A stretch of DNA of 64,000 nt, from assembly GCA_963724825.1 (NCBI GenBank), contig CAVRWT010000020.1, forward strand, positions 1 through 64,000. The letters run 5' to 3'. This document shows, one piece after another, positions 8,445 to 16,340 of the stretch (positions are counted from its first letter, which is position 1; each line of letters opens with the position of its first letter). Below the pieces are notes generated by a model, which did not search any database, was not told where the DNA came from, and saw only the letters and a list, made by a program, of their open reading frames with translations. A program made the position numbers and the translations under genes. This DNA comes from JALYNX01 sp963724825. Its GTDB lineage: Bacteria > Actinomycetota > Acidimicrobiia > Spongiisociales > ZC4RG35.

Positions 8445-9607
8445 TCACACCTCCGAGCGCACCCAAACCGCAACCGTTGCCGGTTGGACGGTTTCGGAGA
8501 TGACCCCGATCCATCCATTGACGATTCGGTCGGGGTCGATCTGGTCGCTGAGGCCTCGGGTGTAAGTCTCGGCGACCTTCCAGGCGTCGTGGCGGGTCCG
8601 ATTGAATCGACGGTCCACCCGCGCCTGGCACCCGACGCCGCAGCGGGTTGAACAGGGCCGCCACCGCCAGGGTCGAAGCGGCAACCGCGATGTTTCCCTG
8701 ACCGGGCAGGCGCTCGCGCAACAAGAAGACGCTGCCGGCGTAGACGATGGCGAGGAGCCCCACGACCAGGGTGTAGGCCACGGTGCGACTGATGAGACGA
8801 TCTATGTCATATAGCCGGTGCCGGTGCATGGAGAGGCCGATGGCAACCGGGATCACCGTCCAGACAAGTTGGATGTAGAACCCATCCCAGAAGAAGAGGA
8901 GCGCATAGGCGATGGCAGCCACCAGTCCGGCTGCCATCATCCATTTCAGCTGCAGACGCTCGATCCCGACCGCCCGGCGGTAGCGAACCACCACGGAGAC
9001 GGCCGAAGCCAGTATGCACAAGACGAGGATCAGCACCAGTGTGACGCCAGGTGCACCCTCACGGAACGGCTCCAACGCCTCGATGCCAAGCGGGTTCACA
9101 TATTCCCAGTCCAGGAACACCCCCGGGAGGAAGAGCTCGGTGAGACCGAGGATGGCGATGGTGCCACCGAGCAGCCAGGCGACCGGCCGCCAGCGGGGCG
9201 AGGGGAGATGTCCGTCGGGGAACAGCAAGAGAAGAAATCCGATGAGGCCGACACCGGGCACCCAAAGTGGGTAGGCCAGGGCGGCAATCAGGTCGGGTCT
9301 GGCCAGAGTCCCGGGGTTCACCGACTCGTAAACGAGAAGGCCGTCGAGAAGGATCCAGATCGACCACGCCGCGCTCGAAGCCCAGGCAGATCCATGCCAC
9401 CGGGTTGCCCGGCCGATGAAAGGCGATGATCACGCCCACCACGGTGAACGCAATTATCCAGACGCTGAAGCCGACGGTGTCTCCCAGGTCGGCCAACTCC
9501 CATGACTCGATCCTGGTGTACACGACCAGCGTGGCGACGTAGATCAAGGCGATGACGACGGCGACGCCGATCGCAATGCGCCTGGCAATGGACTGGTCCA
9601 CAGTCAA
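8445..9607 (-). CDS. Actinobacterial multi-helix membrane protein, sensor-like (two frameshifts)
   Basis: The gene encodes a membrane protein of about 386 residues once two one-base gains are removed, near 9365 (before AWSIWILLDGLL) and near 8629 (giving LFNPLRRRVQARVDRRFNR). About ten hydrophobic segments span the N-terminal 280 residues, including LLLLFPDGHLPSPRWRPVAW, a motif I associate with the membrane domain of actinobacterial histidine-kinase-like proteins. After the last helix the cytoplasmic tail reads VDRRFNRTRHDAWKVAE and ends VAVWVRSEV, where homologues continue into GAF/kinase modules. This version stops there, so it has no kinase domain. Function unknown; a sensory or regulatory membrane role is a guess. 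It is divergent from valS, with 69 bases between the starts. Confidence 0.7.
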
Positions 9608-9676
9608 AAACTAGGCCAAGGTCGTTCCGAGAGCGTTACGGCCTGATCCCTGTTGACCGTTACCCTTTACCGTCCA

Positions 9677-12200
9677 ATGACCCGATCCGTCCCCGAAAAA
9701 CCTGCTCTCGAAGGACTCGAAGCGAAGTGGATGGACCGGTGGAGGGTCGATGACACCTATCGATTCGACCGCTCCAAGACCCGCGGCGAGATCTTCTCCA
9801 TCGACACCCCGCCCCCAACCGTCTCCGGCTCGTTGCATATGGGGTCGGTGTTCGGATACGTCCAAACCGACGCCATCGCCCGGTACCAGCGGATGAAGGG
9901 GATGGAGGTCTTCTATCCGATGGGTTGGGACGACAACGGCCTCCCCACCGAGCGCCGGGTTCAGAACTACTACGGGGTCAGATGTGACCCGACCCTTCAC
10001 TATGACCCCGATTTCACCCCTCCGGGCGAGCCGCCCGACCCGCCGATCTCGATAAGCCGCCGCAACTTCATCGACCTGTGCCACGGACTCACCGCCGAGG
10101 ATGAAAAGGTGTTCGAGGACCTGTGGCGGACTCTGGGCCTGTCTGTCGACTGGGCCCAGAGCTATGCCACCATCGACGAGACCTCGCAACGGACCAGTCA
10201 GAAGGCCTTCCTTCGCAATCTCGAGCGTGGAGAGGCCTACTCCCAGGAGGCGCCGGTCCTCTGGGACGTCGATTTCAAGTCGGCCGTTGCCCAGGCCGAG
10301 TTGGAGGATCGGGAGCGGCCCGGTGCCTACCACCGGATCGCATTCCGTCGATCGGATGGGAGCCCGCTCTACATCGAGACCACCCGGCCCGAGCTGGTCT
10401 GTGCCTGTGTGGCGCTGGTGGCTCATCCCGACGATGCGCGATATGTGGAACTGTTTGGCAAGTCGGTGACCTCGCCGCTCTTTGGGGTCGAACTGCCGGT
10501 CGTGGCCCATGAGCTGGCCGATCCCGAAAAGGGGTCGGGGATCGCCATGATCTGCACCTGGGGCGACACCACTGATGTGACCTGGTGGCGGGAGCTCGAC
10601 CTGCCGACGAGGTCGGTGATCCAACAGAGCGGGCGGCTCCAGGACGACATCCCGGAATGGATCGAATCTGATGAGGGACGTGCCGTCTACGCCCAGATCG
10701 GTGGGCTCTACCCCAACCAGGCCCAGCGCAAGATGGCGGAGTTGTTGGCCGAGGCCGGGGATCTCGACGGCGAGCCCCGGCCGGTCACCCACCCGGTGAA
10801 GTTCTTCGAGAAGGGCGACCGGCCTCTGGAGATCATCTCCAGCCGCCAGTGGTACATCCGCAACGGGGGACGGGATGACGAACTGCGCCAGGCGCTCTTG
10901 GGCAGGGGCGACGAGCTGGATTGGGTTCCCGACTTCATGGGAGTCCGCTTCAAGCACTGGGTGGAAGGGCTCAACGGTGACTGGCTGATCTCGAGACAGA
11001 GGTTCTTCGGGGTGTCGGTCCCGGTGTGGTATCCGATCGACAGTGACGGCGAGCTCGACTTCGAGCACCCGATCCTTCCCGACCTGGCTGACCTGCCGGT
11101 CGATCCGACGACTGATGCCCCTCCCGGGTATGACGAGTCGCGACGCGGCGTCCCGGGTGGCTTCGCAGGAGACCCCGATGTCATGGACACCTGGGCAACT
11201 TCGTCGTTGACCCCGCAAATCGCCGGGCGCTGGGACGACGACCCGGATCTCTTCGGTCGGGTCTTTCCCATGGACCTGCGGCCCCAGGGCCCCGAGATCA
11301 TCCGCACCTGGCTTTTCTCGACGGTGCTCCGTTCCCACTACGAGCACGGGTTCTTGCCCTGGTCCCACGCTGCGATCAATGGCTGGATCCTCGACGCCGA
11401 CCGCAAGAAGATGTCGAAATCGAGAGGGCAACGTGGTCACCCCGGTCCCGTTGATCGAGGAGCACGGGGCGGAGGCCATTCGCTATTGGGCCTGCAATGG
11501 CCGCCCTGGCACCGATACCGCGGTCGATGTCGGGGTGATGAAGATCGGGCGCCGGTTGGCGTTGAAGATCCTCAATGCTGCCCGTTTCGTGCTCGGGTTC
11601 GCCGACGATGTCGACCCTGGCGCCGTCACCGAGCCGTTGGACCGGTCGATGTTGGCCACTCTGGCGCTCGTGGTGGAAGAGGCCACCACCGCCTTCGAAC
11701 GCTTCGACTATGCCCGGGCCCTCGAGCTCACCGAGAAGTCCTTTTGGGATTGGACCGATGATTACCTGGAGTTGGTGAAGGGCAGGGCCTACGACGGGGG
11801 AGCGGCCGGGGCCTCGGCCCACGCCGCCCTGCAGGTCGCCCTCGGCGTCTATCTCCGCTTGTTCGCCCCATTCCTCCCGTTCGTGACCGAGGAGGTCTGG
11901 TCGTGGTGGCGGGAAGGGTCGGTGCATCTCGAAGAATGGCCAAAGGCCGACGAATTGGACTTTGGCGGGGAACCGGGTGTCCTCGAGATGACTGGTTTGG
12001 TGATCGCGTCAGTACGCAAGGCAAAGTCGGAGGCGAGGGCTTCGATGGCGTCTGAGGTCGAATCGGTGACCATCACCGCCCCACCGGAGGTGCTTGATTG
12101 GACGCGTCAGGCCGAATCCGATCTCAAAGCCGCAGCCCGCGCCGAGGTCATCACTTATCGTGAGGGGGAGTTGGCTGTAGGGACCGTGCTTGCTGTCTAG
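9677..12200 (+). CDS. valS: Valyl-tRNA synthetase ValS (frameshift inside the KMSKS region)
   Basis: ValS charges tRNA-Val and edits misactivated threonine. The Rossmann HIGH signature is HMGS in PPTVSGSLHMGSVFGY, the editing domain holds TTRPELVCACVALVAHPDD, and the second signature KKMSKSRG is at about residue 585. Immediately after it an extra base near 11429 breaks the frame: removing one C from GGGCAAC restores SRGNVVTPVPLIEEHGAEA and the anticodon-binding domain to the end. The corrected length is about 840 residues. An essential single-copy enzyme broken inside its active-site loop strongly suggests a sequencing error. I prefer the ATG at 9677; a TTG at 9653 is possible. Its class is ValS rather than IleS from the ENMLG-less GSGIAMICTWGDTTD editing pocket and overall pattern. 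Confidence 0.9.
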
Positions 12201-12219
12201 TTGCCTGATGGCCGCAACT
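12199..12219. repeat. AGTTGC-N9-GCAACT inverted repeat upstream of satD
   Basis: AGTTGC at 12199-12204 faces GCAACT at 12214-12219 across nine bases. It starts on the valS stop codon. The same hexamer pair recurs in the satD promoter at 12264-12282, so this may be a second, upstream binding site for the same regulator. Confidence 0.45.
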
Positions 12220-12250
12220 GGCCTGTTGTTGGCTTGCTGAGGCAACAGAG

Positions 12251-12279
12251 TTGTCAATAACAAGCAACTTGACTAGAGT
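12251..12279 (+). promoter_or_regulatory. satD promoter
   Basis: TTGTCA (12251-12256) and TAGAGT (12274-12279) are separated by exactly 17 bases, a good sigma-70-type promoter. The -10 ends seven bases before the ATG at 12287, so the transcript would begin at or next to the start codon. There is no Shine-Dalgarno sequence. Confidence 0.65.
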
Positions 12280-12282
12280 TGC
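12264..12282. promoter_or_regulatory. Candidate SatD operator, GCAACT-N7-AGTTGC
   Basis: A perfect six-base inverted repeat, GCAACT (12264-12269) and AGTTGC (12277-12282), fills the space between the -35 and -10 elements and overlaps the -10. A repressor bound here would block RNA polymerase. The downstream gene encodes a protein with a C-terminal helix-turn-helix, so autoregulation is the simplest reading (inference). Confidence 0.5.
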
Positions 12283-12286
12283 ATCC

Positions 12287-12931
12287 ATGCAGCAATCCTC
12301 TCCCTTCGTGGCCGCACTGATCGGTGACATGGTCGGTTCCCGACAAGCTCCGGATCGGATCGATCTGCAACGTCAAATGGAGAAGATCCTCTCCGAAGTC
12401 AACCGGGTGGTGGGTGGCGACCCCACGTTCACGATCGGTGACGAGTTCCAGGCCCGATTCGACAGCCCCGCCCAAGCTGTCGAGGCCTCGGCCCAACTCC
12501 ATCTCCGAAGCATCGGGCTCACCCCGCTCCGGATCGGCATCGGTTGGGGCGAGTTGCTGGTCGATGACCCGGCAAGATCTCCGTTCGGCCAGGACGGGCC
12601 ATGCTGGTGGCGGGCCCGCGAAGCCATCGAATTCGTCGACCGTTCCACCCAAAGCCGTGGGCCGGAGGCTCGCACTGCCTTCAGATCGGCTTCCCCACTC
12701 GACCCGGTGCTCAACTCCTACCTGTTGCTCCGTGATACCTTGCTCGCCGGTTTCGACGAAATGGACACGCGAATCGCGCTCGGCCTCATCGAGGGGCTCT
12801 CCCAGACCGAGGTCGCGAGGCGACTCGGGATCAACAAGAGCTCGGTCAGCCGGAGGGCCCATGCCCATGGGATCCTGGCCCTGTTGGAGGCGAGGGACAT
12901 TGGCGCACTGCCGCTTGGAGGTGGGGGATGA
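12287..12931 (+). CDS. SatD-family regulatory protein
   Basis: A 214-residue protein of the SatD family. The N-terminal half begins VAALIGDMVGSRQAPDR and includes FTIGDEFQARF and IGIGWGELLVDD, a fold reminiscent of nucleotide-cyclase-like domains. The C-terminus carries a clear helix-turn-helix (GLSQTEVARRLGINKSSVSR). The ATG at 12287 is chosen because a well-spaced promoter ends seven bases before it; the alternative TTG at 12251 would lie inside that promoter. Neighbours: the stop overlaps the next membrane-protein gene by four bases, a pairing I recall for SatD genes. The exact signal is unknown; DNA binding and autoregulation are inferred. Confidence 0.8.
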   Translation: MQQSSPFVAALIGDMVGSRQAPDRIDLQRQMEKILSEVNRVVGGDPTFTIGDEFQARFDSPAQAVEASAQLHLRSIGLTPLRIGIGWGELLVDDPARSPFGQDGPCWWRAREAIEFVDRSTQSRGPEARTAFRSASPLDPVLNSYLLLRDTLLAGFDEMDTRIALGLIEGLSQTEVARRLGINKSSVSRRAHAHGILALLEARDIGALPLGGGG

Positions 12932-13275
12932 ACTGGGAGGAGGCGGCGATCATCGCCATCGGTGCCTTGTTGCTCACTCTTCCATCGAACTGGATAGTGA
13001 GACAGGTGCTGCGACTCACCAGGAAAGAGACAACGCCCTCTCACAACCAGGCTGGGCGTTGGATCGGGATCCTGGAGCGATTGCTGATCTATGTTCTGAT
13101 GCTGGCCGGAGCTGCTGCGGCCGCCGGATTGGTGGTGGCCGCCAAGAGCATCCTCCGCTATCCGGAAATCAGCGCCAAGCCGGCGACCATCGACCCTGAG
13201 TACGTCCTGGTCGGATCGCTGGCGAGCTGGCTACTCGCCTTCGGCACCGGTGCCCTGGTGGTCGTGCTGATCTGA
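12928..13275 (+). CDS. Small membrane protein paired with SatD
   Basis: A 115-residue protein with three predicted membrane helices (residues about 8-25, 47-70 and 92-114). The central feature is VVAAKSILRYPEI before the EYVLVGSLASWLLAF helix, a motif I associate with membrane proteins encoded next to satD. It starts on the four-base overlap ATGA with satD, so the two are co-translated and likely work together. No catalytic residues stand out, and the function is unknown. Confidence 0.75.
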   Translation: MNWEEAAIIAIGALLLTLPSNWIVRQVLRLTRKETTPSHNQAGRWIGILERLLIYVLMLAGAAAAAGLVVAAKSILRYPEISAKPATIDPEYVLVGSLASWLLAFGTGALVVVLI

Positions 13276-13307
13276 CGGTTGGCCACGAATGGCGATAACT
13301 GCAGAAG

Positions 13308-13313
13308 TACTCT
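13308..13313 (+). promoter_or_regulatory. Predicted -10 element for the DedA gene
   Basis: TACTCT ends six bases before the GTG start at 13320. No good -35 is visible at 17 bases, so this is weak on its own; it fits the pattern of -10-like hexamers six to seven bases from start codons elsewhere in the window. Confidence 0.3.
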
Positions 13314-13319
13314 GAGCCG

Positions 13320-13952
13320 GTGCTCGAAGGACTCGTCGAATGGGTGATATCCGTGGTGGAGAGTCTCGGGTATTGGGGTGTGGCCGCCCTGGTCGCCTTG
13401 GAGAACCTGTTTCCCCCGATCCCCTCCGAGGTGGTCCTCCCGTTGGCCGGCTTCGTCGCCGTCGAAGGCGACGCCTCGGTGGCGGGCATGGTTATTGCCG
13501 CCACCATCGGGTCGATGGTGGGGGCGTATGCCCTCTATGGGATCGCGGCCGCGATCGGCCCGGTCCGGCTGCGCAGCTTTGTCGTGCGGTACGGCAAGTG
13601 GTTCGGGCTGGACGAGGACGATCTGGACAAGTCCGAGGAATGGTTCGATCGACGAGCGTCGATGGCGGTGTTGGTATGTCGCTGCATCCCGTTGATGCGG
13701 TCCTTGATCTCGATACCGGCCGGGCTCCGACGCATGCCCCTCATTCCTTTCAGCATCTACACCCTTCTGGGCAGTCTCGTCTGGAACGTGTTGCTCATCG
13801 GCGCCGGCTACCTGCTCGGGGAGCAGTGGCAGCAGGTAGAGGAGCCGATGGCGCTCTTTCAGAAGTTGGTCCTGGTAGTCATCGGTGTAGGCGTCGCCTG
13901 GTTCGTGTGGCGTCGCATCGTGCGTCCCCGGATGCGTCGGGCCGAGGTGTGA
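13320..13952 (+). CDS. DedA-family membrane protein
   Basis: A 210-residue inner-membrane protein of the DedA (SNARE-associated/VTT) family, linked in other bacteria to lipid flipping and envelope homeostasis. The family core is present: LVALENLFPPIPSEVVLPLAG near residue 20, a GSMVGAYALYGIAAAIG helix, and the conserved RCIPLMRSLISIPAG segment at about residue 122 with its arginines. Five to six hydrophobic helices are visible. It uses a GTG start at 13320, 44 bases after the SatD-partner gene, and is followed 13 bases later by the DUF389 gene, so the three membrane genes may be co-transcribed. Confidence 0.9.
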   Translation: MLEGLVEWVISVVESLGYWGVAALVALENLFPPIPSEVVLPLAGFVAVEGDASVAGMVIAATIGSMVGAYALYGIAAAIGPVRLRSFVVRYGKWFGLDEDDLDKSEEWFDRRASMAVLVCRCIPLMRSLISIPAGLRRMPLIPFSIYTLLGSLVWNVLLIGAGYLLGEQWQQVEEPMALFQKLVLVVIGVGVAWFVWRRIVRPRMRRAEV

Positions 13953-13965
13953 TAGGGCTCCGAGG

Positions 13966-14940
13966 ATGGTGACCGCTAGAGGGCAGCGGCGGACCCTGGC
14001 CGAATTGGGCGAAGAGCTGTTTCTGGACGTGGGGGATGTAGCCACCAAACGGTGGAAGTTCGCGATCCTGCTGACTTTGGCTTCGGTCATTGCCACTGCT
14101 GGGGTGCTCACCGACTCCACGGCAACAGTCATCGGGGCGATGATCGTTGCGCCGCTCGGGGTCCCCATCATCGGAACCGCCTTCGGGATCGTCATTACAA
14201 ATCTGCGGCGCCTCATCGCCTCGGCTGTGACCGTCGTTCTCGGGGCAGCGGCTGTGGTCGTCATCGGTTGGGCGCTGGCGGCGGTGCTCCCCGAGGTGGT
14301 GCCTCTAGCTCGAAACAGTCAGATCAGCGGTCGTACCTCGCCAGGTCTGATCGATCTGGTTGCCGCGATCGCGACCGGGTTCGTCGGGGCCTACGGGTTG
14401 GCCCGGAAGGACGTCTCTGATGTCATGCCGGGGGTTGCGATTGCGATCTCGTTGGTGCCGCCCCTCGCCGTGGTCGGGATCACCGCCCAAGCCGGCGACT
14501 TCGATGGGGCGTGGGGAGCCTTCCAACTGTTTGCGTCGAACATGCTCGCGATGATCGTCGCCGGCTCGATTCTCTTCACTGTCTACGGATACGCACGGGA
14601 GGCATCTGACGAGTTCAACCGACGGTGGGCATATGTGCTGGTAGGGCTGGCCAGTTTCCTGATCCTGGTGCCGCTAACCGTTACCACCATCCAGACGGTG
14701 AGGCGAGAGAACATACTGGACCACGCCAAGGAAGTGGCCGTGGCTTGGGCGAAGGGCAGCAACACCCACGTGGTTCGAACCGACTTCGAAGGCGAAGATC
14801 TCATCCTCTACGTCGAGGATCTCGACGATCTCCCTGATGGCGACCTCGCGTCGGAAATGGCCGGGGTCGCTCCCTCGGGGATGGTGGTCGTCGTCAATCG
14901 AATCGGTGGCGAGCGCCTCAACGTCGGAACGGTGCCCTAG
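13966..14940 (+). CDS. DUF389 (TIGR00341-like) membrane protein
   Basis: A 324-residue membrane protein of the DUF389 family, function unknown. The hallmark region is residues 30-75: LTLASVIATAGVLTDSTATV, then IGAMIVAPLGVPIIGTAFG. Further helices follow (FVGAYGLARKD, MPGVAIAISLVPPLAVVGI, FASNMLAMIVAGSILFTVYG). The last ~90 residues are a soluble tail. Unlike many homologues it lacks an N-terminal soluble domain; only a ~30-residue head precedes the first helix. The stop is one base from the stop of the opposing PPOX gene. Confidence 0.85.
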   Translation: MVTARGQRRTLAELGEELFLDVGDVATKRWKFAILLTLASVIATAGVLTDSTATVIGAMIVAPLGVPIIGTAFGIVITNLRRLIASAVTVVLGAAAVVVIGWALAAVLPEVVPLARNSQISGRTSPGLIDLVAAIATGFVGAYGLARKDVSDVMPGVAIAISLVPPLAVVGITAQAGDFDGAWGAFQLFASNMLAMIVAGSILFTVYGYAREASDEFNRRWAYVLVGLASFLILVPLTVTTIQTVRRENILDHAKEVAVAWAKGSNTHVVRTDFEGEDLILYVEDLDDLPDGDLASEMAGVAPSGMVVVVNRIGGERLNVGTVP

Positions 14941-14941
14941 G

Positions 14942-15367
14942 TCAATCGCTTTCGACCCAAGGCCCGACACCGTAGATCCGATCAACTGATACATGGATCA
15001 CCAGGCCCGGAGGGACGTCTCGCATCGGGAAAGTCGCCCCGGGACCGATATAGGCCTCGGCGAGGCGATCCATCACCTCGAGGGCGCCTCCTTCGTCGAT
15101 ACGAGCCGTGCCCTGAACGACGAGGTAGGGGTGGAGCCCTTCGCCGGTGTGCTCCTGAGCCTGGAATGAGATCGCTATTCGCTGATCACGGCGGAGACAG
15201 TCGATCTTGAACTGATCGAAGAAGGTCGCCCACACCAGCTCGTCGCCATCCACGCCTACCCAGGCGAGGGTGACATGTGGAGTTCCGTCCGGATCGATGG
15301 TGACGACGTGACCCAAAGGTCCGGTGGCGAGCAGATCGCGGATGGGCTGGGAGATGTGGGACATCAT
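14942..15367 (-). CDS. PPOX-class F420-dependent oxidoreductase-like protein
   Basis: A 141-residue split-beta-barrel protein of the pyridoxamine-phosphate-oxidase/F420-binding group. Typical pieces are PIRDLLATGPLGHVVTIDPDG, TPHVTLAWVGVDGDELVWAT, IAISFQAQEH and the C-terminal VDRIYGVGPWV. These proteins bind F420 (or FMN/heme) and reduce small substrates; the TIGR03618-type Rv1155-like pattern suggests F420. Two adjacent ATGs (15367 and 15364) could start it. It is divergent from the M15 lipoprotein gene and its stop nearly touches that of the DUF389 gene. Confidence 0.8.
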   Translation of the reverse strand: MMSHISQPIRDLLATGPLGHVVTIDPDGTPHVTLAWVGVDGDELVWATFFDQFKIDCLRRDQRIAISFQAQEHTGEGLHPYLVVQGTARIDEGGALEVMDRLAEAYIGPGATFPMRDVPPGLVIHVSVDRIYGVGPWVESD

Positions 15368-15414
15368 GAGATCGTAGGCCTCGGCGTCTGACCAGCTTTG
15401 GGCGGGGTTTGGTT

Positions 15415-15420
15415 TATGGT
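15415..15420 (+). promoter_or_regulatory. Predicted -10 element for the M15 peptidase gene
   Basis: TATGGT ends seven bases before the GTG start at 15428, so the transcript would begin at the start codon. It supports that GTG over later starts. No clear -35 is seen. Confidence 0.4.
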
Positions 15421-15427
15421 TTTGTGA

Positions 15428-16297
15428 GTGCGACGGGCCTTGCTCGCGGCCATGATCTTGCTCTCGGCTTGCTCGCTGTTTGGTGAGGAGCCTCCCTCGA
15501 GCTCCACGACAGCTCCGACCATCGCAACGACGACGACAACCACGATCCCGTCCACCACGACGACCATCCCGGCGACCACGACAACCGTCGACCCGTTCGC
15601 CAGGCCGGACTGGATGGGCACCCGCGTCCTCCCGCTCCGCCCGGATGGCTACGGCGAAGTGCAGCCGACACCGCCAGAGTTCGACCCCCGCGCCCTGGAG
15701 ACTCCCGACGACCTGCCCCCACCCCCGGACGAGGAGTTCCACTCAACCACCGGCCCGATCCCGCCGGACGTGCTCGCCCGCGCCAGCTGGGTTCCCGAGT
15801 GCCCGGTCACGCTCGACCAGCTGACCTATGTCACCGTCAGTCACTGGGGATTCGACGGTCGCTTCCACACGGGAGAGATCATCGTCAACGCGGACGTCGC
15901 GGAGGATGTGGTCGAGGTGTTTCGCAAGCTGCACGAGGCCCGATTCCCCATCGAGCAGATGCGGGTGATCACCGAGGAGGAAATCGACGCCCCACCAACC
16001 GGCGATTGGAACGACACGACCTCGTTCGTGTGCCGGCCCGCAGTTGGCTCTGACTCCTGGTCCCAGCACGCCTACGGGCTGGCCATCGATGTCAACCCTT
16101 TCCACAACCCCTATCAGAAGGGGGATCTGGTGCTGCCGGAGTTGGCTTCGACCTACACCGATCGGGAGGACGTCCGGCCCGGAATGATCACCGATGGTGA
16201 CGTCGTGGTCGAGGCCTTCGCCGACATGGGCTGGAGCTGGGGTGGCAATTGGAAGACCCTCAAGGATTGGATGCACTTCTCTTCAAACGGGCGGTGA
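15428..16297 (+). CDS. M15-family (VanY-like) peptidase lipoprotein
   Basis: A 289-residue secreted lipoprotein likely to cut peptidoglycan stem peptides. The signal peptide ends in the lipobox LLSAC, followed by a long Thr-rich linker (residues 26-55), then the peptidase domain. Zinc ligands of the M15 fold are visible: SQHAYGLAIDVNP supplies His and Asp, and DWMHFS near the C-terminus supplies the last His. WFV-type substrate residues lie in ADMGWSWGGNWK. The closest family memory is the M15_4 D-alanyl-D-alanine carboxypeptidase group. It starts with GTG, seven bases after a TATGGT element. Confidence 0.88.
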   Translation: MRRALLAAMILLSACSLFGEEPPSSSTTAPTIATTTTTTIPSTTTTIPATTTTVDPFARPDWMGTRVLPLRPDGYGEVQPTPPEFDPRALETPDDLPPPPDEEFHSTTGPIPPDVLARASWVPECPVTLDQLTYVTVSHWGFDGRFHTGEIIVNADVAEDVVEVFRKLHEARFPIEQMRVITEEEIDAPPTGDWNDTTSFVCRPAVGSDSWSQHAYGLAIDVNPFHNPYQKGDLVLPELASTYTDREDVRPGMITDGDVVVEAFADMGWSWGGNWKTLKDWMHFSSNGR

Positions 16298-16311
16298 TGA
16301 CGCGGCGCACG

Positions 16312-16327
16312 TCGAACATATGTTCGA
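16312..16327. promoter_or_regulatory. LexA (SOS) box of dnaE2
   Basis: TCGAACATATGTTCGA is a perfect 16-base palindrome matching the actinobacterial/Gram-positive SOS box (CGAAC-N4-GTTCG). It sits directly at the dnaE2 start region and touches the -10-like TATGAT at 16328-16333, so LexA bound here would block initiation until DNA damage. Confidence 0.85.
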
Positions 16328-16333
16328 TATGAT
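16328..16333 (+). promoter_or_regulatory. Predicted -10 element of dnaE2
   Basis: TATGAT differs from the consensus TATAAT by one base and ends seven bases before a GTG at 16341. It implies a leaderless transcript starting at that GTG, and argues against the in-frame ATGs at 16320, 16329 and 16332, which lie in the LexA box or the -10. Confidence 0.5.
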
Positions 16334-16340
16334 GCGGTGG

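Noticed and set aside
11411..11440. Programmed frameshift in the ValS KMSKS loop
   Set aside because: No slippery heptamer or downstream pseudoknot is evident, and the shift would have to be near 100% efficient for an essential enzyme. One-base errors occur in many other genes here.
9611..11479. Long minus-strand open frame (622 codons) opposite valS
   Set aside because: It is the antisense shadow of a GC-rich coding sequence; its translation is low-complexity and matches no family, while the plus strand encodes ValS signatures.
16194..16340. DnaE2 start at a far-upstream GTG inside the M15 peptidase gene
   Set aside because: The extra residues have no homology and the LexA box and -10 element lie downstream of it.
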